Below are positions 33,220 through 43,671 of a stretch of DNA of 64,000 nt, one piece after another. The stretch's first letter is position 1; each line of letters begins with the position of its first letter. Source of the stretch: Ctena decussata (taxonomy: Eukaryota > Mollusca > Bivalvia > Lucinida > Lucinidae). The stretch is taken from positions 6,666,803-6,730,802 of the forward strand of contig OZ022515.1 of the NCBI GenBank assembly GCA_963989385.1, in the 5' to 3' direction. Below the pieces are notes generated by a model that did not search any database, was not told the origin of the DNA, and worked only from the letters and a program-made list of their open reading frames with translations. The position numbers and the translations under genes were made by a program.

Positions 33220-34351
33220 GTAAGTTTCTTGAGATCTATATTATTTGTCAAAATGGAATTTTCGGCTATTTTCCAGTAGTAAACTGTTTACAACCAATAT
33301 GCTATCCAGGAAACATGCTGGAAGCATCAAATAAAGCAAAACGGCTTTAAAAGATGGTGCTCTGTCGTGATGTTGGACGCAGGAATAAACGGAATTACTG
33401 CAATTTTAAATCATAAAGAAGCAGAAGTTTCAGTAAAACATCATTTTTATTCACTCGTAACCATCACTCTTGAAAACACTGCTTTTGGCGTTTATTCGAT
33501 GAAACAAAAATCGATTTCACAATGAAAAAGTAGTTTCCTCATTTTCAGTTTTTTTTACTATAGAAATATATTAACCTTACCGGTAAAAACGTGCTGCTTA
33601 ATACATGTTGTTTGAGGGCAGATCAAAAGATATTAATTTACGACGGCGAAGTCGGAGTTAACTTATATCCGTGTTTGTCCGACAACACATGTTAATCGGC
33701 GATAATTTAACGGTCAGCAAAAATTATTTCGATTTTAACTTTAACTTATACAGAATGAAAGTTCAAGGTCATTGCGACGTTTTCTTATGGTCTCGTTTGG
33801 GGGAACGTCGCCAGAAGTTAGATATTTGCATCCGACATCATCAAGGCACGACATATGCACGTCAAGTGTTGGCAACGTGATTTATCTCAAATTTTCACAC
33901 GTCACCGCTTCCTATATACTAAATGGGGAAAACGTTAACATATTAAAAAATGATTTCCCGATATTTGCATATTCATAATTCATTTTAAGAAACCCATAAT
34001 TTATGAATTATTATTTTTTTGGCTTGAGTTTTAACCCTGCATGAGCAAAATCCAAATGGTATTTGAGGTAGCTTTGGATCATATAAGGGTAGATTGACAG
34101 AATCTCGCAATCTGCTGGACCCGATCTCGTGAATCTATGATCAATTGTTGGGAGTGCTAACCTTTCTGCCACGTGTATGCTGACAGACAGGTATCAGGAT
34201 GTTTAGCACTATAGAAAATCAATAAATAAAATAAATATAGCCATGTACAAAATTATATTAGATATATTCCTGAGATTTCTGAAAGGCTTTATAGTTACTG
34301 TCAACTTACTGACTTATTTAAGTCTTCCCCCTGCAGGCGGTCGGGTCGGAC
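33220..34351. other. Sequence without recognised feature
   Basis: AT-rich DNA with no recognisable gene or repeat. Confidence 0.4.
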
Positions 34352-34592
34352 TATTGTGCTGGGTAACTCTCAGTGCCAGGGCGGCCTTTGTTTTGGATAA
34401 TAGTAGGACGAGAGCCTACTGTGCTTGCAGCAGGTGTGAATTATGTTTTTTTGGTCGTTTCTCTCTCTCTCTTTCTCGCCTATCACAGTTCTTTTCTTAC
34501 ACCCTTTCTCTGGGAGACGGCTCGAAATAGACTGAAATACTGTTAAAAAGGGCCATAAAAACCCGAAACAATCAACGAATCATTTAGCATCC
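34352..34592 (+). mobile_element. SINE-like repeat, family S3, copy 2
   Basis: GGGTAACTCTCAGTGCCAGG, AGAGCCTACTGTGCTTGCAG, a CTCTCTCTCT stretch, GGGAGACGGCTCGAAATAGA and CTGAAATACTGTTAAAAAGG, with an AATCAACGAATCA tail. It aligns with copies 1 and 3. Confidence 0.75.
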
Positions 34593-35569
34593 CCATTCAA
34601 AGGATTAGGATTTATTTGTGTTTCGTAGTCGGAGTTGTATCACCCTCAACCCTCTCCACCTCCAGATCTTTATCCCATCCTCATCTGCGCGCCATAGAGA
34701 AGACGGAAGTCCATTTATGACACCAATTCTTAAAGTTCTTTTCAAAGACTTGATTTTTTTCGAAGCAGTAGCTTATGTACAGGCTGACCCCTAATGTCCA
34801 ATTAGATAGTGAGGCTGGTAGCATCATATTTGAGTCATCAGAGACTACAGTTCTCGTCGAAATCTTCAAGTTGATACTTGATCACTACAATAAGAGACTG
34901 ACCTCTGTTGACCCCTTGAGGGGCTGGAGTCTCACTGAAAATGGCAGGGTCCACGTGAGTGATCAATCGTTAATTTCCTCGTTAAATACCAAACATGATA
35001 CAGTTTGAGATCGGCTCCAAATGACCCCAGTTCTGACCTCCCTTCTAAATGGTCAGTATGATTCAGCCTCAAAATATTGCCATAAAGGGTAGCAGGCTGA
35101 TAATTCACGGTTACTTCAAAAAAATAATTACCGTAAACATTTTAAACATTGGGACAGATAGGTCCAAGCAAACAGTGCAGGCCCACATCAGACTGCTCCT
35201 AAGCAGTCCGTACCGGGTCTACACGGTTTGCCGTTCCATCTGCATCTTTTAGTCGTATTACTGCAGTGTTCATTTAGGAACAGTACGGTAATTATTTCAG
35301 GTGTCCTAATTTATAGAATTTTACGATACCTAATATGACATCCACATTCCTATGGTTGAGCTTCAGCTCCTTATTGGAATTCTTTTTTGTGTGTGATGTG
35401 TTTTGTCCGAAAAAATTACCCTAAACTGTTTGCGAAGTTAACCAATAAGTAGAGTGTGAAGGTCAACTACTTTTCTCAGAGCTCACCGTAACTGCCTAAA
35501 TATTTTGAGGGAAGAAATTGTAAAAACAGTGAAGACCGAATCAGGCTGTATTTCTTACCATGTCGAGGG
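34593..35569. other. Sequence without recognised feature
   Basis: A short palindrome around CAGACTGCTCCTAAGCAGTC lies at about 35189-35208. Open frames at 34775-35252 have no recognisable motif. Confidence 0.4.
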
Positions 35570-35808
35570 TGGTGGTCAGGTGATGTTGCTGGTTATAACT
35601 TCCAGTGCCGGGGCGTCCTAATTATTTGGATAAAAGTAGGACAAGGGCCTACAGTGTCTACAGTATGTGCCGGGCGGGGATTACTTGGATTTTTTCTCTC
35701 CTCAATCATTTCTTCATTTCGTTCTTTCTCTCTCTTGGAGACGGCCAAATATAGACTGAAATACTGTCTCAAAGGCCCATCGAATCCCAAAATATCCAAC
35801 CAACCAAC
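35570..35808 (+). mobile_element. SINE-like repeat, family S3, copy 3
   Basis: ACTTCCAGTGCCGGGGCGTC, AAGTAGGACAAGGGCCTACA, a CTTTCTCTCTC stretch, GGAGACGGCCAAATATAGAC and TGAAATACTGTCTCAAAGGC, then CCAACCAACCAAC as tail. It is the best tail of the three copies. Confidence 0.8.
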
Positions 35809-35844
35809 TTACCATGTCGATATCAACTTTGCTACTTTTTTGTT

Positions 35845-36017
35845 AGCTCGCCAGAGCCGAAGGCCCGAGGAGAGCTTAAATGATAGGCTGTTGTCCGTTG
35901 TCGTCGTCGTCTGTCGTCTGTCGTCAACACTTTCAAACAGCATCTCCTCTTAACTGGGCCAACTGGGCCCGAGTTTCACAGGTAATATCCTTCAGCTGGG
36001 AGATTGAAAGTTTTTCT

Positions 36018-36049
<32 letters not shown>

Positions 36050-36130
36050 GAAAATCGGATCTTTCTCTACTCTGAAGCCACCAGGCTGATTAGGTCCAGA
36101 TTTCATCTGTAGAGGCCTTGGGCTGACAGA
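35845..36130 (+). repeat. AGCTC-type repeat fragment with poly-T tract
   Basis: TTAGCTCGCCAGAGCCGAAG, GTCGTCGTCTGTCG and TTTCAAACAGCATCTCCTCT match the start of the AGCTC-type repeats. A long poly-T tract at about 36018-36049 follows. Confidence 0.65.
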
Positions 36131-36899
36131 GATGGATTAATATTACAGTGTTTGAAGAAGTAGAGAAAAATGTTGGCTTTCTACCTGTCTATTTATTTTC
36201 AAACTTCCTAGTAGGCTAGCCGGGTCTTTCAGACGGGTGTATTTCAATTGTGTCATGGTCGGTGAGCTTGTTTCGAGACGAATGAAATGTGCAGGCCACA
36301 TATGCCTTTCGCCGAATTTTGATAGGTCATTTGCATATTTTGTTTAATATAATTGGGCTAATGAATGAAATGTTAGCAAAGCTTCAGCGTCGGGTAGCAG
36401 TTTTTGTTCGCGGTATGGCATATTTCACATCTGTAGTAAGGCAAGCAAACTGCACAATTTTTATGAGTGAAATTTCTTTTTTCGTCAATCCTAAAATAAC
36501 AAAAGGTTTCCATGAAAACGATCTCATGGACTTAAAATAACTTTGTTACCTTGAGTTATTCTGTTTAAAATACCAACAAGTTAACTATTTTTCGAGGCGT
36601 GATTTAGTCTGTCGCCGGGTATGCGCAATTGTTCTTATCTTAATTTGCTCTCAAAAAATTTTCACTTATGTGATGTAGGTTGAAACTCTTGAAATAGATT
36701 TCTCTTGCCGTAACCTGAGATAACGCGTTCGAAGCCATTATAAATTAAACCAAACAAAAATGGTGTGTGCTAACTTTTTCGGCTGAAGTGGCAACTTTGC
36801 TGACACAATCTACGACATACTATAGATCCTATTGAAAACAAATCCACATGAAAACATGATGCAATCGACAGCTTGCTGAATGCATGGATTACTGGGCTA
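36131..36899. other. Sequence without recognised feature
   Basis: Nothing is supported. The 83-codon frame at 36289-36540 has no motif. Confidence 0.4.
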
Positions 36900-37070
36900 A
36901 TCAATTACTATTGTACGTTCCTTTCAACACTGTTACAGTCACATCATGATAATGGGGGTATAATGAAAAGCTGAATGAAAGTGCAGTAGTGCCCCTCCTA
37001 CGGTTGAAAAGATTTCCGCCTCAAGCTGGAATCGACTTAGATCTGCAGTGGAGAACCGCATTATCCCGTA
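36900..37070 (-). mobile_element. SINE fragment, family S4
   Basis: On the plus strand, CAACACTGTTACAGTCACAT, ATGAAAGTGCAGTAGTGCCC, GGTTGAAAAGATTTCCGCCT and GGAATCGACT align with 50560-50735 and 52200-52330, which have clearer tRNA heads. Confidence 0.55.
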
Positions 37071-37135
37071 AACTCTCATGAGTGTATAGATCTATAGATC
37101 TAATAATATTCTCTCTACACATTGAGTCATTTTAA

Positions 37136-38275
37136 GCTCACCTGAGCCAGCGGCTCCGGGGGAGCTTATAGGATGGTCAGGCTCCGTCGACCGTCCATCC
37201 GTCCGTCCGTCGTCCGTCCACAATTTCAAACGACTTCTCCTCTGAAACCGCTTGGCTGATTTTAATCAAATTGCATATAGAGCCTCCGGGGACCTTAGGA
37301 ACGAAAAGTTGTTCAAACGGTCCTGGTCACATGACCAACATGGCCGCCATGCCCATATATGGCAAAAACCTAAAAAAAATCTTCTTCTTCAGACCCAATA
37401 GGCCAATGGACTTGAAACTTGGTATGTAGCATCGGGTAAGCGAGTACTACCAAGATTATTCAAATTATGACCGTTGGTTGACCTTGACCTTTTTTACGGT
37501 AAGGTCAAGTTTGCTTCCTATGTTTTTATATAGCCAAATGCTACAACATAAGATACCTTGGAAACTGTTGAAGATTTTGGGCTAAAAATTGGTATCTACA
37601 GTCATCTTAATGAGTACATGAAGATTTATGAGTACAAGACGCCAAGGTCATTCTTTGGCCTTTGACCCAGAACAAGTTCTAACAATCTCCTCAAAAGCCA
37701 CTGGGCCAATTGAACCAAATTTCATTTGGAGCCTCCAGGGGTTGAGAGAACGAAAATTATTCATACGGTCCAGGTCACATGACCAACATGGCCGCCATGC
37801 CCATATATGGTAAAAAGCTTAAAAAATCTTCTTCTCCAGGACCAATGGAACATTGGCCTTGAAACTTGGTATGTAGCATTGGGTACATGAGTACTACCAA
37901 GATTGTTCAAATGATGACCTTTGGTTGATCTTGACCTCTTTTGCGGCAAGGTCAAATTTGCTTTCTGGTGCTTTTATATGGCAAAATGCTGGAACATAAG
38001 ATTTCATGAAAATTGTTGAAGGTTTTGGCCTCAATATTGGTTTATACAGTCATTTTAATGAGTTCTTGAAGATTTATGTGTACAAGAGGTCATGGTCATT
38101 CTTTGACCTTTGACCCTTGTCTCTTTTCTTAAGGCAAACATCTCCTCAAAAGCCACTAGGCCAATCGTACTTAAATTTCATTTTGAGCCTCCAGAGGCTG
38201 AGGGAACAAAAATTCATTCAAACGGTTCAGGTCACATGACCAGCATGGCCACCACCCCCATATAGGGTAAAAATA
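37136..38275 (+). repeat. AGCTC-type tandem array, ~455-bp unit (about 2.4 units)
   Basis: It starts AGCTCACCTGAGCCAGCGGC with GTCCGTCCGTCGTCCGTCC. Units begin near 37230, 37685 and 38140 at TCTCCTC. Shared blocks are GGTCACATGACCAACATGGC, CGCCATGCCCATATATGG, CTTGAAACTTGGTATGTAGC, TACCAAGATTGTTCAAATGA and TTGACCTTTGACCC. The ATGGCCGCCATG blocks and poly-A stretches create small false frames. AGGTCA half-sites recur throughout. Confidence 0.85.
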
Positions 38276-38689
38276 GCCATCAGAGGAGATGGCAAATCCC
38301 CCGACCCAAGACCCCCATGGGCCTTGGTATAAAGGGTGCACTTCAAAGCACATCTTAGTAATATATTGTCATTCTTTTATGCTTCTGATTGACATTATCT
38401 GTTAACAGATGCATGATTATCTAACACTCAGACTAAAACAGTATGCTTGACTGCTAAAAAGAGGTAATATCTCAAACAGCCACCATATACACAAATGTAT
38501 AGCATACAATACATTCAACTTTCAAACGGTGTGAATAAATTCTAAAGTACAAGCCCTACAAACCTAATTTTGAGCTCTCTAGTAAGTGAATTTGGACAAA
38601 GAATCGAAATCTGGAAAAAAAAAATATTTTTTGGGGGGAGGGGGGGGGGGAGGTGCGTGGGAATGTGGAGGGGTCAGAGAAAGTTAGGA
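38276..38689. other. Sequence without recognised feature; poly-G tract
   Basis: A G-rich tract at 38632-38655 is the only notable point. Confidence 0.5.
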
Positions 38690-39735
38690 ACACTGATAAG
38701 ATATCACAGCATGATCATCGATATTCTAAAAGGTACAAGGTTATTCAAATTCTGGGGCAGGCAAGGGTTATACAGATATGGAGCAGAGACTCAAACAGCA
38801 GCTCAAACTACCAAAGGGAAATAACTCACAAAGTATGAAAGCAAGAGTTATCATTCATGTATTGAAACAAATTGTCATGACCTGTTCTGCATATCTGTGA
38901 AGTATCATGAAAATATTTCAAAAGGTATCCAAGCTATGGGGCAGACACCTAAAAGCATCAAAGGAAAATAACTCCAAAAGTAAGAAAGCAAGAGTTGTCA
39001 TTCTTGTTCGCGACACATCATCATGACCTGTTCTACATATCTGTGAAGTATCATGAAAATATTCCAAAAGGTATTCAAGTTATAGAGCGGACACGAAATC
39101 ACACCTAAAACCATCAAGGGGAAATAACTCAAAAAGTAAGAAAGCAGGTGTTGTCATTCTTGATCGCGACACATTGTCATGACCTGTTCTACATATCTGT
39201 AAAGTATCATGAAAATATTCCAAAAGGTATTCAAGTTACAGAACGGACACGAAATCACACCTAAAACTATCAAGGGAAAATAACTCAAAAAGTAAGAAAG
39301 CAAGAGTTGTCATTCTTGTTCGCGACACACCGTCGTGACCTGTTCTACATATCTGTGAAGTATCATGAGAATATTCCAAAGGGTATTCAAGTTATAGAGC
39401 GGACACGAATCTGCCAAAGAATCACACCTAAAACTATCAAGGGGAAATAACTCAAAAAGTAAGAAAGCAAGCGTTGTCATTCTTGTTCGCGACACATCGT
39501 CATGACCTGTTCTACATTTCTGTGAAGTATCATGAAAATATTCCAAAGGGTATTCAAGTTACAGACCGGACACGAATCTGCCAAAAAATCACCAAAGGGA
39601 AGATAACTCAAAAAGTACAATAGCAAGAGTTACCATTCTTATACGCGACACATCGTCATGACCTGTTCTACATAACTGTGAAGTATCATGAAAATATTCC
39701 AAAGGGTATTCAAGATATAGAGCGGACAAGAAAGT
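38690..39735 (+). repeat. Tandem array, ~150-165-bp unit, about seven units
   Basis: Unit blocks are GTCATTCTTGTTCGCGACAC, CATGACCTGTTCTACATATC, TGTGAAGTATCATGAAAATA, TTCCAAAAGGTATTCAAG and GGAAATAACTCAAAAAGTAA. Copies start near 38846, 38994, 39149, 39304, 39472 and 39628, with a partial unit before. It continues into (GGAC)n at 39742 and a terminal hairpin at 39802-39830. Confidence 0.9.
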
Positions 39736-39739
39736 GTTT

Positions 39740-39832
39740 ACGGACGGACGGACGGACGGACAGACAGACGGACGGACGGACGGACGCCAGGCTCATCGCT
39801 ATATCCCCCGAACCTGTCGGTCGGGGGATAAA
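39740..39832 (+). repeat. (GGAC)n tract and terminal hairpin of the preceding array
   Basis: A GGAC/AGAC tetramer tract (39742-39785) leads to TATCCCCCGA (39802-39811) and TCGGGGGATA (39821-39830), a perfect 10-bp hairpin with a 9-nt loop, then AAAAA. This resembles the 3' end of a mobile repeat. Confidence 0.75.
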
Positions 39833-39834
39833 AA

Positions 39835-39955
39835 GCGTCAAACATCATCTTCTCCAGAACCACCAGACCATTGGCCTTGAAACTTGGAATGTAGCATCGT
39901 GTACTTGTGTTCTACCAAGATTGTTATATGATGACCTTGGGTTTACCTTGACTTT
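39835..39955 (+). repeat. Fragment of the 455-bp AGCTC-type unit
   Basis: CTTCTCCAGAACCACCAGAC, CATTGGCCTTGAAACTTGGA and TACCAAGATTGTTATATGAT match the central part of the 37136-38275 unit. Confidence 0.75.
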
Positions 39956-40107
39956 TTTTAGCTCACCTGAGCACGCTCAGGGTGAGCTTTATGGATACCC
40001 TGATGTCCGTCGTCCGTCGTACGTCAGGACGGACGTCCGGACGGACTTCCTTCAACTTCTGCTTGTGTACACTCTAGCAGGCACAGTTTTGATCCAATCT
40101 TTATGAA

Positions 40108-40460
40108 AGTAAAAAGTATGCAAAGACCAGGAACTGAAACAATCAAAATCCAAATCCAGCCCTCAAACCATAGTTGGAAACAACTAAGATTACAAATAAT
40201 CAAGATACAGAGAACATATGGCCAACCGAGTGAGCAGCTTGTTCCCAAAAGGTGGCCACTCAGCAACCCAAACCGAACCAAAAATAATGATAACATACAT
40301 AAGGTAAAACATCACAGAAACTCTGACACCAAAAACAGGCAACAAAGAACCACAACAGAACTACCGCCTTGGAACGGTCAGTAATGAATTACTGGGGGGC
40401 TTAAATCGATTTTACAGGCCCAACCTCACCCTCAGTTTCTGAAATGGTACAAAACATTTA
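40108..40460 (-). mobile_element. Inserted retroelement-like fragment, longer copy
   Basis: It interrupts the tandem unit after TTTATGAAA and is unrelated to the array. Its first ~68 bp (plus strand, from GTAAAAAGTATGCAAAGACC to ACCATAGTTG) are identical to 52720-52788. If read on the minus strand, both copies share the same 3' end and differ in 5' length, as 5'-truncated LINE or SINE copies do. The right edge is less certain. The minus-strand frame with WFEGWIW is present only because of this shared segment. Confidence 0.6.
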
Positions 40461-40479
40461 GTTGGTTGTTCGGTTCGCA

Positions 40480-42215
40480 TGATAACCCTCTAACTCGTCA
40501 ATGAATCATGAAACTTTGCCAGAATGTCAGTCTTTATAAAATCTAGGCCAAATTCGAAACTGGGTCATGTCGGGTCGAAAACTACGTCACTAGGTCAAAT
40601 ATTAGAAAAACCTTGTGTACGCTCTAGAGGTCACAGTTTCGATCCAAACTTCATGAAACTTTGTCAGATTGTTTATCCTCACAATATCTAGGCCAAGTTT
40701 GAAACTGGGTCACGTCGGATTAAAAACCAGGTCACTAGGTTAAATCTTAGAAAAACCTTGTGTACACTCTAGAGGGCACAGTTTTGATCCAATCTCTTTG
40801 AAACTATGTCAGAATGTTTATCGTCACAATATCTATGCCAAGTATGAAAGTAGGTCATGTCGAGTAAAAATATGGGGTCACTAGGTCAAACATAAGAATG
40901 ACCTTGTGTACGCTCTAGAGGGCACAGTTTTTATCCAATCTTCATGATACTTTGTCAGAATGTTTATCCTCACAATCTCCAGGCCTTGTTTGAAATTGGG
41001 TCATGTCGGATAATAAACTAGGTCACTAGGTCAAATCTTAGTAAAACATTGTGTACGCTGTAGAGGTCGCAGTATTGATCCAAACTTCATAAAGTTCATT
41101 AGAAAAACCTTGTGTTCGCTCTAGAGGACACAGTTTTGATCTAATCTTTTTGAAACTTTGTCAGAATGTTTATCCTCACAATATCGAAGCCAAGTTTGAA
41201 AGAAGGTCATGCTGGGTCAAAAACTAGGTCAGTAGTTCAAATATAAGAATGACCTTGTGTGCACTCTAGAAGGCACAGTTTTTATCCAATCTTCATGATA
41301 CTTTGTTGGAATGTTTATCTTTGCAATATCCAAGCCAAGTTTGAAACTGGGTCATGTCGGGTCAAAAACTAGGTCACTAGGTCAAATCTTAAAAAATTGG
41401 TGTACACCCTAGAGGGCACAGTTTCGATCCAGTCTTCATGAAATTATGTCAGAATGTTTATCTCCATAAAATCTTGGTAAAATTTGAAACTTGGTCATGT
41501 CGTATCGAAAATAAGGTCACGGAGTCAAATATAAGAACGACTTTGTTTACGCTCTAAAGGGCGCAGTTTTGATCCAATCTTTATGAAACTTTGTCAGAAT
41601 GCTTATTTTTACAATATCTAGGCCAAGTTTGAAACTGGGTCATGTCGGGACAAAAACTAGGTCACTCGGTCAAATATAAGAATGACCTTGTGAACGCTCT
41701 AGAGGTCACAGTTTTTATCCAAAACCTAATAAAACTTTGTCAGAATCTTTATCCTCACAATATCTAGGCCAAGTTTGAAACTGGCTCACGTCGGGTCAAA
41801 AACTAGGTCACTAGGTCAAATCTTATAAAACTGTATACGCTCCAGAGGGCACAGTTTTGATCCAATCGTTTTGAAACTTTGTCAGAATGTTAATCGTCAC
41901 AATATCTCGGCCAAGTTTGAAAGTAGGTCATGTCAGGTCATGTGCTAGGTCACTGGGTCAAATATAAGAACGACCTTGTGTACGCATATGAGGGCACAGT
42001 TTTGATCCAAACTTTTTTGAAACTTTGTCAGAATGTTTATCCTCACAATATCCAGGCCAAGTTTGAAACTGGGTCATGTCGAGTCAAAAACTAGGTCACT
42101 AGGTCAAATCTTATAAAAACTTTGTGTACACCCTGGAGGGCACAGTTTTGATCTAATCTTCATGAAACTTTGTCAGAATGTTTATCGCCATAAAATCTAT
42201 GTCATGTTTGAAACT
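40480..42215 (-). repeat. Long tandem array with AGGTCA-CT-AGGTCA motif (about eleven units)
   Basis: The unit is ~145-153 bp, the inverse of 26115-26570. Read on plus: CTCTAGAGGGCACAGTTTTG, ATCCAATCTTCATGAAACTT, TGTCAGAATGTTTATCCTCA, CAATATCTAGGCCAAGTTTG, AAACTGGGTCATGTCGGGTC and AAAAACTAGGTCACTAGGTC. AGGTCACTAGGTCA is exact at 41020, 41371, 41805 and 42093, and within one mismatch in about five more units. One unit is truncated near 41050-41110. Confidence 0.9.
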
Positions 42216-42495
42216 GGGTTTTTAGTTCACCTGAGCCTTACAGTATTGGTGTTAGCTGCCTCTGTCATCCATCCATAAACATTTTCAAACATCTCTGAAA
42301 CCACTGAACAGACTGAACTCAAATTTCATATGGAGCCTGCATGAGTCAAAGGATTGAAAGTTCTTCATATGACCTTGGTCACATGACCAAGGTGGCCGCC
42401 ATTCCCATATGGTAAAAACTCTTACAAATCTTCACCAGAGCCAGTGAACTGATTAATGCTCAGGTGAGCGATTCAGGGCCACCATGGCCCTCTTG

Positions 42496-43365
42496 TGTTT
42501 GTTTCTGTGATCAACGATTATTTTCGAAAGTATAAAAGACAGACCGAAAAGAAGCATAGAAGAGGTATTAAGTGCTGATTCAGTAAATTTACGGACGAAG
42601 TGAACAATTCGTTTCACATGGGAGACAACAGATTATTTTCTTGCGTTGATGAAAAAAAAACAAGTCTGAATTCTCAGACCGTGTTTCACACACATGCATT
42701 AAACTTTATGGGAAAATGAGGGTAAAAACAAACGATTTAAATCACATCTGATAAAAAGGTCGGCAGCGACATATTTACTCCTATGAAACAGATATTATGT
42801 TATTGATTGTCAAAAATAAAACGCTTGAAATTTGAATTTGAACTTTGTAACCTCTGGGATACATGGGGATTTTGGTATTGGGTTTTATTGTACAATGGGA
42901 CAGAAGCCGCCACAATTCATCTGTGTACAATAACCATAACAAATCATTTGCATAGGGCATACGCTAAGGGTATCTGACCGAATCGATGTCGAAACAAAGA
43001 GAAAACTAGCGGCTGTTGCAAACAATTTGACAATTCACCCAAGGGCTAATTACAGGAACGCTTGCTAGTCCTGCTGAAAAATGTAACGTTACACAAAAGT
43101 AGGTAGGAAAATGCTCGGGAACTGACATAATTCAATCCCAGATTTCACCCAAAACACCATGTGGGAAAAACGCAAAAGTAGACATCACCAAAGACATCAC
43201 CAATGGCAGTCAGGTGAACAGCCATTTCTCATGTAGGTGGTCACCGGGCTAGCCTTAACACCACAAATAATATATCGCTGAATTGCTGTGCTGGTATCTG
43301 TGCACACGTCGTAAGAGGTCACATTCCTCCAGGATGGGTTAGTATTTTCAGGGTCGACTGCCCTG
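42496..43365. other. Sequence without recognised feature
   Basis: AT-rich DNA. No repeat or gene is supported. Confidence 0.4.
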
Positions 43366-43530
43366 TTAAAATTAAGGAATTACAGATGCGTTTTCCTGGT
43401 TTCGTCACCAGATATTGTCAGGGTCACTGACGAGGCTTTATTAGCCGGAACTACGTAGTCTGGCCCATGTTCCTACTTCTGTATGTATTCTCTGCACTTT
43501 AAGGAACTTTTTTAAGATTTTAGTTCAAAG
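43366..43530 (-). repeat. R1 repeat fragment
   Basis: On plus: GTCACCAGATATTGTCAGGG, TCACTGACGAGGCTTTATTA, GAACTACGTAGTCTGGCCCA and GGAACTTTTTTAAGATTTTA. These are inverse to the 5' part of the R1 unit at 2454. Confidence 0.8.
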
Positions 43531-43569
43531 CTGAAATGGGCATATATGTAATTATATTAAGATGATGAT

Positions 43570-43671
43570 AAATCTGGGCCTTAACACCTGTTCATTTAAA
43601 ACAGAGGACAAAAATGTCTCAAATCTGGGCCTTAACACCTGTTCATTTAAAACAGAGGACAAAAATGTCTC
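43570..43671. repeat. Perfect 51-bp tandem duplication
   Basis: Two identical 51-bp copies abut, 43570-43620 and 43621-43671. Each starts AAATCTGGGCCTTAACACCT and ends AAAAATGTCTC. No mismatch was seen, so the duplication is recent. Confidence 0.95.

Larger units (their letters stand above)
39960..42495 (+). mobile_element. AGCTCACCTGAGC element enclosing an AGGTCA tandem array
   Basis: It starts AGCTCACCTGAGC within a short stem (GAGCACGCTC). It ends CTCAGGTGAGCGATTCAGGG with the hairpin AGGGCC-ACCAT-GGCCCT (42475-42491) and CTTG. A second AGTTCACCTGAGCC start at 42224 shows that at least two elements are joined. The body is the tandem array at 40480-42215, interrupted by the 40108-40460 insertion. 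No transposase is seen. The start and end hairpins suggest a nonautonomous mobile element; its class is unknown to me. Confidence 0.6.

Noticed and set aside
40024..40296. Minus-strand 90-codon frame with WFEGWIWILIVSVPG, matching a frame at 52682-52915
   Set aside because: The shared peptide comes only from the identical 68-bp repeat segment; there is no further similarity and no gene signals.
38690..42215. CRISPR-like repeat-spacer array
   Set aside because: Repeats are ~150 bp, contiguous and diverged with no uniform short repeats or spacers, in a eukaryotic context.
42458..42495. Helitron 3' end
   Set aside because: A hairpin is present but the following bases are CTTG, not CTRR, and no 5' TC start or Rep/helicase was seen.
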